Shown piece after piece: positions 14,022 through 21,863 of a stretch of 64,000 bases of DNA. A program made the translations under genes and the position numbers. A model generated the notes under the pieces. That model was given only the letters and a program-made list of their open reading frames with translations, made no database searches and was not told where the DNA came from. Origin of the DNA: Fibrobacter sp. UBA4223. GTDB taxonomy: Bacteria > Fibrobacterota > Fibrobacteria > Fibrobacterales > Fibrobacteraceae. How positions within the stretch are numbered: position 1 is the first letter of the stretch; every line of letters begins with the position of its first letter. The stretch spans positions 1-64,000 of the forward strand of contig DFTB01000016.1 of NCBI GenBank assembly GCA_002382975.1, in the 5' to 3' direction.

Positions 14022-15932
14022 CTACTTCCCGGGCTTTTCCTCGATCTTCACGATGGGTTCATCCATCATGCGCTCGGCGATGACTTCGGGAGTCTCTTCG
14101 GCAACGGCGGCGTTGGATTCTTCGGGCATCCAGGGCTTGTCCAGGCTCTTTTCCCAAGAAACGGTAGGCGCCTGCACCACCTCGTGGGACGTATCCACCA
14201 CAGGGAGGCCCAGAATTTCGCGGGCCCGGTTCAGGGCGGCATCGATGTTACCCAGGGCATTTTCTTCGCCCAACTGTTTCAGCACCCCTGCGCGGGTCAG
14301 GGCCACCACGGGCTGGGCATGCACACCGCTCAAGAGCAACCGCGTCCCTTCGCGGTTGCAGCGGTTCAGCAGGTCCTCGATCATCTGGATGCCTGCGGCA
14401 TCGATGCTCGACACGCTACGCATGCGCAGAATAAGAATCTTCGGCTTGTCGGAAATACGGGCCATGGTATCCTTGAACTTGTCCACCGCACCGAAGAACA
14501 GGGAGCCGGCCAGTTCGTAAACGGCCACGCCCTTGGGCACCTGGCGGCTGAGCTCGTTGTGGGCCGCCTCTTCGTCGTCTTCCTTGAGGGCCTCGGTCAC
14601 CGTTTCCACTTCGGCAACGTCGCTCATACGCTTGATGAAGAGGACTGCGGCCAAGAGCACACCCACTTCGATGGCCACCGTCAAATCGATAATCACCGTG
14701 AGGAAGAACGCCACCAGCATCACGATCACGTCGCTCTTGGGGGCCTTGAACATCTTGATAAAGCTCCGGTAGCCGCACATGTTGAAAGCCACCTGGAAAA
14801 GCACGGCAGCAAGTGCCGCCATAGGAATCATCTCGGCGTACTTGCCAAGCACCAGCATAATAAGCAGGAGCACCACCGCATGCACCAGGCCCGAAACCGG
14901 GCTCACCGCACCGTTACGGATGTTGGTCGCCGTACGGGCAATGGCACCCGTTGCAGGAATACCGCCAAAGATGGGAGACAAAATGTTGGCGATACCCTGG
15001 CCAAAGAGTTCCGTGTTGGAGCGGTGCTTGGTAGAGGTCATACCGTCGGCCACCACGGCACTGAGCAAGGACTCGATGGCGCCCAGCATGGCGATGGTCA
15101 AGGCCGGCTGGAACACCTTCTGCATCATTTCGAGGCTAATGTTGGGCAGATGGGGCACCGGGAACCCGCTGGGGATATGGTTTTTCATGCCGATGGTCAC
15201 CACGCCGTGACCGTTCACCGGGTCGTCCCAGCCCAGCACCTTCACAAGGACCGTGGCCACCACGATGGCCACCAGGGAACCCGGAACCTTCGTCGTAATT
15301 TTCGGCCACAAGATACATACAGCCAGGGCCACAAGACCCACGATAACCGCATATATATTTACAGTGTCAAAAGAGGATGCGTAAAGCTTGATTTTCCCGA
15401 CCGCATCGGCAGGGTCCTTGGCCAAGAACCGCAGGCCAAAGAAGTTGGGCACCTGGCCCAAGGCGATGATGATGGCAATGCCCGCCGTAAAGCCAACGGT
15501 CACCGGGTAGGGGATAAACTTGATGATGGCGCCAAACTTCGCCAGCCCGAAAATCACCAGGAAAATACCCGCAAGCAAAGTAGCCGAAGCTAGACCATCG
15601 TAGCCGTACTGGCTCACGATGCCGTAAACGATCACAATGAACGCACCCGTGGGACCGCCAATCTGGAAACGGGAGCCGCCCAGGAGGGAAATGGCAAAGC
15701 CCGCGATGATAGCGGTGTAAAGCCCCTGCTCGGGACCCACGCCCGAAGCGATGGCGAAGGCGATTGCCAGCGGAAGCGCTAAGATGCCCACGATAATCCC
15801 GGACATCAGGTCACGGGTAAACTCCTTGCGGGTATAGCCCCGCTTTATGGTACGGGCAAATTCCGGGGTAATCGTCGTCTTGACGCCAGACAGGAAACTC
15901 TTGACAGATTCCTTGGCATGGATACTAGTCAT
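14022..15932 (-). CDS. SulP family inorganic anion transporter with STAS domain
   Basis: A 636-residue inner-membrane permease of the SulP/SLC26 family, which carries sulfate, bicarbonate or other anions. The N-terminal half has about 10-14 hydrophobic helices, including the family stretch Gly-Gly-Ser-Arg-Phe-Gln-Ile-Gly-Gly-Pro-Thr-Gly-Ala and Val-Gly-Phe-Thr-Ala-Gly-Ile-Ala. A STAS domain at about 450-560 has the strand-helix core with Ile-Asp-Ala-Ala-Gly. A polar tail of about 60 residues follows. Start ATG 15932 has GGAG six bases upstream; an earlier in-frame start lacks one. The substrate cannot be read from sequence. It appears to be transcribed alone, with the repeat-rich stretch 15933-16144 behind it. 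Confidence 0.9.
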   Translation of the reverse strand: MTSIHAKESVKSFLSGVKTTITPEFARTIKRGYTRKEFTRDLMSGIIVGILALPLAIAFAIASGVGPEQGLYTAIIAGFAISLLGGSRFQIGGPTGAFIVIVYGIVSQYGYDGLASATLLAGIFLVIFGLAKFGAIIKFIPYPVTVGFTAGIAIIIALGQVPNFFGLRFLAKDPADAVGKIKLYASSFDTVNIYAVIVGLVALAVCILWPKITTKVPGSLVAIVVATVLVKVLGWDDPVNGHGVVTIGMKNHIPSGFPVPHLPNISLEMMQKVFQPALTIAMLGAIESLLSAVVADGMTSTKHRSNTELFGQGIANILSPIFGGIPATGAIARTATNIRNGAVSPVSGLVHAVVLLLIMLVLGKYAEMIPMAALAAVLFQVAFNMCGYRSFIKMFKAPKSDVIVMLVAFFLTVIIDLTVAIEVGVLLAAVLFIKRMSDVAEVETVTEALKEDDEEAAHNELSRQVPKGVAVYELAGSLFFGAVDKFKDTMARISDKPKILILRMRSVSSIDAAGIQMIEDLLNRCNREGTRLLLSGVHAQPVVALTRAGVLKQLGEENALGNIDAALNRAREILGLPVVDTSHEVVQAPTVSWEKSLDKPWMPEESNAAVAEETPEVIAERMMDEPIVKIEEKPGK

Positions 15933-16007
15933 CGGGCACTCCGTTCTAAAGAACGGCGCCAAATTTAGAAAACTTTACAAGCCCCGTTAAGGGGGAAAAG
16001 GGAAAAG

Positions 16008-16135
16008 AATGTGGAGTGAGGGGTGAGTATTGAGTAATGAGTCGGTGCTTCGCACCTTTGAGTTTTAATAATCGCGCCCTTGGTGCCAAACTATATACTC
16101 ACAACTCATCACTGACAACTGACGACTTTCTTCAC
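16008..16135. repeat. Low-complexity GAGTTGTGAGT-type intergenic repeat
   Basis: The stretch between the zinc-ribbon and SulP genes is made of degenerate 7-base words (GAGTGAGGGGTGAGTATTGAGT on one side, CTCACAACTCATCACTGACAACTGACGAC on the other) around a GGTGCTTCGCACC hairpin. The same word set recurs near 29340, 37270, 41360-41455, 46437-46534 and 49620-49715. No gene is visible. Confidence 0.7.
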
Positions 16136-16144
16136 ACCGCACAC

Positions 16145-16480
16145 CTACAAAAGCCCTTTCTTGGCGCTCCTCATCAGGTTCTTGACCTGCTTGTTGGTCA
16201 GCTGGGGCACGTCGGCGTCACGCTCGCGGCGGGACTTGGGGGCGCACTCTTCGCACAGGAGCCTGGTCACCGTACCGAAGCTGGTAGCGCCATCCATCTT
16301 GTCAGCCTGGCGGGAGCGGTAGGGCTTCACCAAGGCTTCCTTGTGGCACTTGTCGCAAATGCCCATCTTGGGGGGAGCGGGTTCACGTTTCTCTTTTTTC
16401 TTCTTTTCTTCTTCGTCCATGGCCCAGGCGCGAGCGCTAGCGGCATTCTTTGCAGCAAAATGATCATCAAAAAGACTCAT
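16145..16480 (-). CDS. Small zinc-ribbon protein of unknown function
   Basis: A 111-residue protein. It starts Met-Ser-Leu-Phe-Asp-Asp-His-Phe, has a Lys/Glu-rich stretch at about 24-34, then two Cys pairs, Cys-Asp-Lys-Cys and Cys-Glu-Glu-Cys, about 36 residues apart. The four Cys probably bind one zinc ion. I do not recognise the family. AGGAG lies six bases before ATG 16480, inside the end of the preceding gene, whose stop is nine bases upstream, so the two are co-transcribed. A longer frame from 16546 would overlap the upstream gene and is rejected. Function unknown; nucleic-acid or protein binding is possible. Confidence 0.7.
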   Translation of the reverse strand: MSLFDDHFAAKNAASARAWAMDEEEKKKKEKREPAPPKMGICDKCHKEALVKPYRSRQADKMDGATSFGTVTRLLCEECAPKSRRERDADVPQLTNKQVKNLMRSAKKGLL

Positions 16481-16488
16481 ACTAACTC

Positions 16489-17073
16489 CTATTTCAACTC
16501 TTTTAATATACAATCTTCTAAGAACATAGAAAGCAGGGTGATGCACAAAGAGGTGGGTTTGGAGGCCTCCGAAAAGAGGCTACGGCCGAACTTTCCCCGT
16601 TCCTCCTGCTTTTCCAGGAACTTTCGCACGTGGGATTCCCAGTCGAAGATTCCGATGCGTTCCGGTGCCAAGTCCACAAAGCCCCGTATGGACTGGTTCA
16701 GCAGTTCCACCTGGTCCGCCCCTTCCGGAAGCATTTCGGTAGGAATTGTAAGCAGGTCCAGCTCGGACTGGGTCTTTTTCAAAAGTTCGTCCAGAAGCGT
16801 GCGGTAATTTTCGGCTACGGCTTCGGCACTTCCCCGTTCCCGTTTCAGGTCAGAGAGCCCCAAGGCAAGCACGATACGACCCGCCTTCTTGCCGATAACA
16901 TCAGAAGATGCCCGAGCAAAAAGCTGGGGGATCGACAGGGGCAAGGGAGCGTTGATGGAAAACTGCATGGGCCGGTTGGGCTCTGCGCACAGCAACATCT
17001 CCGAACAGCGGAAGGCGGCTTCGCCCTCGCTCCCGAGCATTTCGTCCCCGATTATCAGAATCCTGTTTTCCAC
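16489..17073 (-). CDS. SGNH/GDSL-like protein with altered catalytic motif
   Basis: A 194-residue protein with the fold signature of SGNH hydrolases. Ile-Ile-Gly-Asp-Glu-Met stands where Gly-Asp-Ser is usual, and a later Leu-Gly-Leu-Ser-Asp-Leu stands where Gly-X-Asn-Asp is usual. The nucleophile Ser is therefore replaced by Glu and the Asn by Ser, so ordinary esterase chemistry is doubtful. A final Asp-X-X-His pair is not obvious. Start is GTG 17073, nine bases after the upstream stop. It lies in a three-gene run (TusA-like, this gene, zinc-ribbon). It may be a binding protein or an enzyme with different chemistry; I cannot say which. Confidence 0.6.
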   Translation of the reverse strand: MENRILIIGDEMLGSEGEAAFRCSEMLLCAEPNRPMQFSINAPLPLSIPQLFARASSDVIGKKAGRIVLALGLSDLKRERGSAEAVAENYRTLLDELLKKTQSELDLLTIPTEMLPEGADQVELLNQSIRGFVDLAPERIGIFDWESHVRKFLEKQEERGKFGRSLFSEASKPTSLCITLLSMFLEDCILKELK

Positions 17074-17082
17074 ACTTCTAAT

Positions 17083-17601
17083 CTACACATTCTCATCCGG
17101 CTTGACCACCGAGAGCACCCAATAATTTCCCGTTTTCTTCCGGGAAAGCACCTTTATGCCGTCGGCCACCAGGGAGCCCGGCACGTTTTCGATAGGGGAA
17201 CCTTCGTCCAGGTATATTTCCAGCGGCCGCCCCGCAGGGAACCCCGCCATCACCAGGCGGGACCGGACCGAGTTCCCGGGGCAGGCCACGCCCCGCAAGT
17301 CCAGCACCTTCGGAAACTCCATCTTCAGACTCTCCGGAATGGGCGCCGTCTTGGACCGCTCGCAAAAGTCCACGATGGCCTCCGCATGTTCTTCCGGACT
17401 TTGCACCCACTCCCCCATGGGAATTTCGGCAGGAGCCTTCGCCAAAAACCAGGCTAGACCATCGGTGCCGGTAAGACTTGCAGAACACTCCCTGCGGATC
17501 CAGTCCGTGCAGGCATACCCCAAAAGCTGGACCAGGGACTTGCCGAAGCCCTCTTTTTTCCGGTTGTTTTCAACCCAAACTAAAAGCGGATTTTTGTCCA
17601 T
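17083..17601 (-). CDS. TusA/SirA-like domain protein
   Basis: A 172-residue protein. Residues about 100-172 match the TusA/SirA fold: Leu-Asp-Leu-Arg-Gly-Val-Ala-Cys-Pro, then Gly-Asn instead of the usual X-Pro, and later Leu-Asp-Glu-Gly-Ser-Pro-Ile-Glu-Asn-Val-Pro. TusA-type proteins carry sulfur on that Cys, which is kept. The Asp-Gly/Glu-Asn-Val-Pro variant is typical of the branch often fused to or found with sulfite/nitrite reductase genes. The N-terminal 100 residues (Trp-Val-Glu-Asn-Asn-Arg, then an Ala-Glu-Ala-Ile-Val-Asp-Phe-Cys helix) are unrecognised. ATG 17601 is chosen over TTG 17619. It heads the operon with the SGNH-like and zinc-ribbon genes. Confidence 0.7.
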   Translation of the reverse strand: MDKNPLLVWVENNRKKEGFGKSLVQLLGYACTDWIRRECSASLTGTDGLAWFLAKAPAEIPMGEWVQSPEEHAEAIVDFCERSKTAPIPESLKMEFPKVLDLRGVACPGNSVRSRLVMAGFPAGRPLEIYLDEGSPIENVPGSLVADGIKVLSRKKTGNYWVLSVVKPDENV

Positions 17602-17700
17602 CTGGCGGTGCCTTGTCAAGGGGTAAAACCGAGAAAATTTTCTTTTTTTTCAAAATTTTCAAAAGCGATAAAAAAAATATCAAAAAATTCGTATAAGGTG

Positions 17701-17752
17701 TAGAAAAGTTTTGTTAACCTTTCTATAATTGGCGTCAAGCATTCAAGAATGC
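17701..17752 (+). promoter_or_regulatory. Likely promoter and palindrome before the glycosyltransferase
   Basis: A perfect TATAAT lies at 17724-17729; the -35 region is weak. Ten bases further on, 17739-17752 is a perfect palindrome, GCATTC-AA-GAATGC. It sits where an operator or the start of a 5' leader hairpin would be. The ATG follows at 17769. Inferred from sequence only. Confidence 0.45.
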
Positions 17753-17768
17753 AAAGGTTTTTGGAATT

Positions 17769-19304
17769 ATGATAAACAGTGTCCTACTCTATGCGATGTT
17801 CGTGGTGTACGTCATCGCAGGCGTTGGCTTGGTCATTTACGGTTTTAGCTGCTATTACAGTATTTACCTGTTCCTGAAGAACAGCCGAAAGACCCGTCTT
17901 ACCGACCGCAAGAACATTCTCCAGTTTTACCGTGAACATTCCATGGCGGACCTGCCCCAGGTTACCACCCAGCTGCCCGTGTTTAACGAGGCCAACTGCG
18001 TGGAGCGACTGCTGGAGGCGGTCTGCGCTATCGACTACCCCAAGGACAAGCACGAAATCCAAGTTCTTGACGATTCCACCGACGAGTGCTACGAAGTAGC
18101 CAAGAAAAAGGTGGAAGAACTGGCCGCCAAGGGTTACGATATCAAGCTTATCCACCGCACGAACCGTTCCGAATTCAAGGCCGGCGCCCTCAAGGAGGCC
18201 ATGCAGGTTGCCAAGGGTGATTTCCTCGCCATATTCGACGCGGACTTCGTGCCCGAGAAGGACTTCCTCCTCAAGACCATCCCCTACCTGGTGATGGACG
18301 AAAAGATTGGACTTGTGCAGGGCCGCTGGGGCCACCTGAACCGCACCGAATCCGGTCTTACCCTCGCCCAGTCCATCGGCATCGACGGACACTTCGTGGT
18401 GGAACAGTCGGCACGCAGCTGGGGCAAGCTGTTCATGAACTTCAACGGCACCGCCGGCGTGTGGCGCAAGCAGGCCATCTACGGCGGTGGCGGCTGGGAA
18501 GGCGACACCCTGACCGAAGACATGGACCTCTCCTACCGGTCCCAGCTGGCCGGCTGGAAAATGAAGTTCGTCTTTGACGTGATCGTTCCCGCCGAACTCC
18601 CCAACGACATCAACGCCTTCAAGGCGCAGCAGTTCCGCTGGGCCAAGGGTTCTATCCAGACCGCCATCAAGATCCTGCCCCGTGTGCTCAAGGCGAAGGT
18701 CCCGCTCCGCGTAAAGATCGGCGCCATCCTCCACACGACCCACTACTCCATCCACCCCTGCATGTTGTTTACCGCCCTCTGCGCCTGGCCTCTGCTCGCC
18801 TTCTTTGAACCGGTGGCACACCTGCCGGGCTGGGCCTACACCATCGGTTTCAGCTTTATCTTCCTTGCCGCTATCGCTCCTTCCGTGCTTTACTTTGTAG
18901 CCCAGCGCTGCTCCGGCTATACCGGCTGGAAAATCCGTCTGCTGAGTCTGCCTATCTTGATGGCACTTGGCGTGGGCATCGCCGTGAGCAACTCCCGTGC
19001 CGTGTTCTCCGCCATCATCGGAAGCAAGGGCAGTTTCGTGCGCACCCCCAAGAGCGGCGGCTCCAAGAAAAAGGCCAAGAGCCACTATGCCCAGAAGTTC
19101 CCCTGGCAGGCCGTCATCGAACTTGGCGTTGGAGTTTACTGCATCTTCGGTCTTCTGGAATACATCGGCGCCCAGAAGTTCATCATCGGACCGTTCCTCG
19201 CCCTCTATGCCGTCGGTTTCCTTTCCGTGAGCGTGCTTTCCTTTATGCACTACATCGGAAACATCATCGAGATGCACCGGGCTAAGAAGAATTCGGAATC
19301 CTGA
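17769..19304 (+). CDS. Membrane glycosyltransferase family 2, cellulose/glucomannan synthase-like
   Basis: A 511-residue inner-membrane processive glycosyltransferase. One helix near residues 5-30 is followed by the GT-A catalytic domain: Thr-Gln-Leu-Pro-Val-Phe-Asn-Glu, Leu-Asp-Asp-Ser-Thr-Asp, Ile-Phe-Asp-Ala-Asp-Phe (metal-binding DXD), Thr-Glu-Asp-Met-Asp-Leu (general base), and Gln-Gln-Phe-Arg-Trp, the Q-X-X-R-W motif of chain-forming enzymes. Four or more helices follow from about 320. This set places it with beta-glucan, glucomannan or mannan synthases. No PilZ domain is visible. The donor and product are not known from sequence. It stands alone with its own TATAAT promoter. Confidence 0.88.
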   Translation: MINSVLLYAMFVVYVIAGVGLVIYGFSCYYSIYLFLKNSRKTRLTDRKNILQFYREHSMADLPQVTTQLPVFNEANCVERLLEAVCAIDYPKDKHEIQVLDDSTDECYEVAKKKVEELAAKGYDIKLIHRTNRSEFKAGALKEAMQVAKGDFLAIFDADFVPEKDFLLKTIPYLVMDEKIGLVQGRWGHLNRTESGLTLAQSIGIDGHFVVEQSARSWGKLFMNFNGTAGVWRKQAIYGGGGWEGDTLTEDMDLSYRSQLAGWKMKFVFDVIVPAELPNDINAFKAQQFRWAKGSIQTAIKILPRVLKAKVPLRVKIGAILHTTHYSIHPCMLFTALCAWPLLAFFEPVAHLPGWAYTIGFSFIFLAAIAPSVLYFVAQRCSGYTGWKIRLLSLPILMALGVGIAVSNSRAVFSAIIGSKGSFVRTPKSGGSKKKAKSHYAQKFPWQAVIELGVGVYCIFGLLEYIGAQKFIIGPFLALYAVGFLSVSVLSFMHYIGNIIEMHRAKKNSES

Positions 19305-19362
19305 ATTCGGGGTTCGGAATTATCGAAGGACTCAAGAAGTTCTGAGAAATTCGAGAAAGTAA

Positions 19363-19587
19363 TTAATAACGATTAAAGATTGATTTCGGGTCTGGGTTCA
19401 CCACGACCCGATTTTTAGTTTGTATCAAGTCCTGCAAGAGTTCGCCAGTACTGCTCTGGTAATCCCGCTGCAGCCGCACGTAGTCCCCGTGCATGCCTTT
19501 CCAAACGCCAAAGGCCACCAGTGCCACAATTCCAGCACAGGCCATGGTCACTATCAGTTCCATCAATGTGAATCCGTCTCTTCGCAC
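19363..19587 (-). CDS. Very short prepilin-like protein
   Basis: A 74-residue prepilin-like protein. With GTG 19587 as start the leader is Met-Arg-Arg-Asp-Gly, then Phe-Thr-Leu-Met-Glu-Leu-Ile, a perfect class III site with Glu5. The helix and a short tail with Tyr-Gln-Ser-Ser-Thr-Gly follow. AAGGA lies seven bases before GTG. It overlaps the 3' end of the PilV/GspI-like gene by 25 bases. At 74 residues it is about half the normal length of a pseudopilin, so it is either a minimal subunit or a truncated gene; the reading frame shows no sign of a frameshift downstream. It is the last gene of the secretin/PilT-containing operon. Confidence 0.7.
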   Translation of the reverse strand: MRRDGFTLMELIVTMACAGIVALVAFGVWKGMHGDYVRLQRDYQSSTGELLQDLIQTKNRVVVNPDPKSIFNRY

Positions 19588-19949
19588 CGTACAATCCTTT
19601 TCAAGGTCAAGTCGCTCCAGTATCCCGAAGTTTCGTGAACGGCCACCCACTGCAAGGGGGCGCCTCCCGGCACGCATTCAAACGACACTGTAAAATCAAT
19701 CCCCTGCCTCGATACCGGAACCATGGTCAAGGCCGTGTCGGCCTGGTCGCGCCTAGGCTTTACGCAGGGGGCCGGCTTTGCCACATTCTCTTCCATCAGG
19801 GCCACCGCCTCCAAAATGGCATGGCCCTTTTTGGACTCCCTCTCCTTTATCTGCGAAAAACTGACGATGGTGTGCCCGATTCCCATGGCTCCGATAGAGA
19901 GCACCACCACGGCCACCATGACTTCCATCAAGGTAAAGCCCCGTTTCAT
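19563..19949 (-). CDS. Prepilin-like protein, GspI/PilV type
   Basis: A 128-residue prepilin with leader Met-Lys-Arg-Gly and mature start Phe-Thr-Leu-Met-Glu-Val-Met-Val-Ala-Val-Val-Val-Leu-Ser-Ile-Gly, which is the GspI/PilV pattern. The globular part is small and has two Cys, near residues 62 and 96. The start overlaps the previous gene by four bases (ATGA type). GspI-like subunits form the pseudopilus tip of type II secretion; PilV-like ones prime type IV pili. Context (secretin, PilT) does not decide between them. Confidence 0.82.
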   Translation of the reverse strand: MKRGFTLMEVMVAVVVLSIGAMGIGHTIVSFSQIKERESKKGHAILEAVALMEENVAKPAPCVKPRRDQADTALTMVPVSRQGIDFTVSFECVPGGAPLQWVAVHETSGYWSDLTLKRIVRCEETDSH

Positions 19950-20824
19950 AGGCGCCCCCAGATTTTGCGTTTGCCCTCTATAAAGGCAGGTAACAGAATC
20001 CCGCCAGAATCATCCTCAGAGTTCTGCGCAGTGTCATTCTCGTCACTTTCGGACCAGGTTGCCACTATGGCCGTCGGAAACAGACTCCGGGCACGGTCTT
20101 GCATCCGAAAACTTGAAGCAAGTACCACCCCGCGAAAACACGCATCCCCTTCGGCACGGAAACCACCTCGAGTGAAGAGCTCCAGGTACCCGACAGACAT
20201 TTCTCCCTGAAACACGACATCGCCCAAGGAATATAACCGGAGCGTATCAAAATGGGTCCGTCCGCGAATAAGGACAGAACCTTCCACCCAGAAGCTAGCC
20301 GAACGAACGCTGTCGGAAAAATTCATCTCAAGATCGCCCTGATGAATAGCGCCCGACATAAACTGTTCGGCCTGGAAATAGCGTCTGTTTCCGTACAGGT
20401 CTTTTTCCGCCGTCATCTCCTGCAGCCGCTTTTCCAAATCGGCCCTGTAGGCAGAAATCCCGTTCGACCATTCCCAAAAAGAAACGTCGTGGGGTTCCGT
20501 TCCCGCCACAAAGCAAAGCTCCCCCACGCCCGACGCCTTGCCGGAACTGTCCACGACAGCAGAAGCGCAAATCTTTTCCCAAGGGCCGAAGGGTTCCGCC
20601 TGCACGGGAGGCAGCTCCGGATAATACCCCGACGGAAACCCCTGCAAGTGGAGCAGCACGGCGGATTCCGCCTTGTAGAAATTCTCGAAATCCGACTTGA
20701 ACCGGGCATACACCGGATTCATGTGCCCCGCCGATTTCAGCAGGGTGGTAAAAAGCAGCGTCAGGCTCAGCAGCAAAACCGCCACCAGGGGCAGTACGAA
20801 CCCGCGGGAACTAGGGCGCACCAT
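19946..20824 (-). CDS. PilX/GspK-like membrane-anchored protein
   Basis: A 292-residue protein starting at ATG 20824, which overlaps the upstream gene by 14 bases. Arg-Gly-Phe-Val-Leu-Pro-Leu-Val-Ala-Val-Leu-Leu-Leu gives a pilin-like helix without Glu5, as in PilX and GspK. The rest is a periplasmic domain rich in aromatic and beta-strand sequence. A repeated turn pattern (Gly-Asp-Val-Val-Phe-Gln-Gly, Gly-Gly-Phe-Arg-Ala-Glu-Gly, Cys-Phe-Arg-Gly-Val-Val) at about 190-245 looks like a small beta-helix. A similar helix-then-beta-helix design occurs in the giant 2793-10727 protein. Probably a tip or priming component of the pseudopilus. Confidence 0.68.
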   Translation of the reverse strand: MVRPSSRGFVLPLVAVLLLSLTLLFTTLLKSAGHMNPVYARFKSDFENFYKAESAVLLHLQGFPSGYYPELPPVQAEPFGPWEKICASAVVDSSGKASGVGELCFVAGTEPHDVSFWEWSNGISAYRADLEKRLQEMTAEKDLYGNRRYFQAEQFMSGAIHQGDLEMNFSDSVRSASFWVEGSVLIRGRTHFDTLRLYSLGDVVFQGEMSVGYLELFTRGGFRAEGDACFRGVVLASSFRMQDRARSLFPTAIVATWSESDENDTAQNSEDDSGGILLPAFIEGKRKIWGRL

Positions 20825-21863
20825 TGAGCACCTCCCATTCCCGACCACCGCATTCCAGCACCACCCGGTCCCGAAGCACGGATTTCACCCGATACGACTC
20901 CAGGGAATCCCCCGCCCTTTTCACGACCCGCGCACCGGCGAACATACCCGAAAACAGCCTGTCCCCTACGATTCCCTGAACGGAAATAGACGGCCTTGGG
21001 CACTCGGTAGCCGCCTCTCTGGCTTTCGGGCGCGAGCTTTTTGCAGTTTTTTGGATACGGGGTTCCTTTGATATGGGCCCTGTCGCGGGTGTGGATAGCA
21101 CAGGGGCCTCCGGACCAGGCATCGCCACGCCACCGGCATCAAGATTTTCCCGCACAAGGATTCCCGCAAACATCATCAGGAAAAATAGAATTAAAGAAAG
21201 TCCCGCCGCCCTCCCCCGCTTTGGGGATTCAAGATGCAGGCCCTTCCAGAACGGATCCTTTGCGGCTTTTCCAAGCTGTACCACCCATACCGCCGCAGGG
21301 TCGCCGAAGTCCACTTCCAAGAATTCCAGCTCGCCATGCCAGAAGTTTCCTGCCTTTGAAAACAGCGGGTCCTGCCGCAAGAATTCGTCCATCCGCGCAA
21401 GCCGATTTAACGCAAGTTCTTTTCCGCAGGCTCCCTCGTAACCCAGTTCTTCGGACCAGTGGCAAAGCCTGCCCTCGTAAAAGACCAGCACGAACAAGAT
21501 GCCGTTCACGATAGCGGCATAACGGAAGTTCTCGTAGCTCTCCCAGGATTCCATCTGGGCGTCGGCCCTGGCGTACAGGAACAGGGAGCAAGGCAGGGCC
21601 CGCCTTCCCCGCCAACAACGCTTGCCGAAACCTTTCACGTAATCGTCGCTTGACCCAGGCGACCCGAGGATTACCAGGTATCGGTGCCTCCGGCCCTCCG
21701 GCGAATTGAAGGACACCATCTTCCAGAATTTTGGAACACCTTCCACTTCCGGAAAATCCCTTCGGAAATATTCCAGCAGGTTTTCGGGGGCAAGACTTTC
21801 TTCAAATCCCGTCACCAGCTCCCAGGTGCAAATCCGGGCGTCAACGCCCTGAACGCGGGCCAT
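20811..21863 (-). CDS. Inner-membrane assembly protein with GspC/PilP-like C-terminus
   Basis: A 350-residue protein. Residues 1-215 are cytoplasmic and unrecognised, in the place that PilM or GspL would take. A single helix of about 20 residues (Ala-Gly-Leu-Ser-Leu-Ile-Leu-Phe-Phe) lies near 220-240. A Pro/Ala-rich periplasmic linker leads to a C-terminal domain of about 55 residues with Val-Gln-Gly-Ile-Val-Gly-Asp, Tyr-Arg-Val-Lys-Ser-Val and Val-Val-Leu-Glu-Cys-Gly-Gly, the pattern of GspC homology regions and PilP. That domain contacts the secretin N-domains in known systems. It begins on the last base of the secretin stop codon. One protein may do the jobs of GspL and GspC together; this is inference. 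Confidence 0.6.
   Translation of the reverse strand: MARVQGVDARICTWELVTGFEESLAPENLLEYFRRDFPEVEGVPKFWKMVSFNSPEGRRHRYLVILGSPGSSDDYVKGFGKRCWRGRRALPCSLFLYARADAQMESWESYENFRYAAIVNGILFVLVFYEGRLCHWSEELGYEGACGKELALNRLARMDEFLRQDPLFSKAGNFWHGELEFLEVDFGDPAAVWVVQLGKAAKDPFWKGLHLESPKRGRAAGLSLILFFLMMFAGILVRENLDAGGVAMPGPEAPVLSTPATGPISKEPRIQKTAKSSRPKAREAATECPRPSISVQGIVGDRLFSGMFAGARVVKRAGDSLESYRVKSVLRDRVVLECGGREWEVLNGAP

Noticed and set aside
14184..15593. 469-codon plus-strand frame
   Set aside because: Entirely antisense to the SulP transporter; His/Gly/Arg-rich shadow composition with no motif.
17784..19277. 497-codon minus-strand frame
   Set aside because: Antisense to the processive glycosyltransferase; composition is that of a shadow frame.
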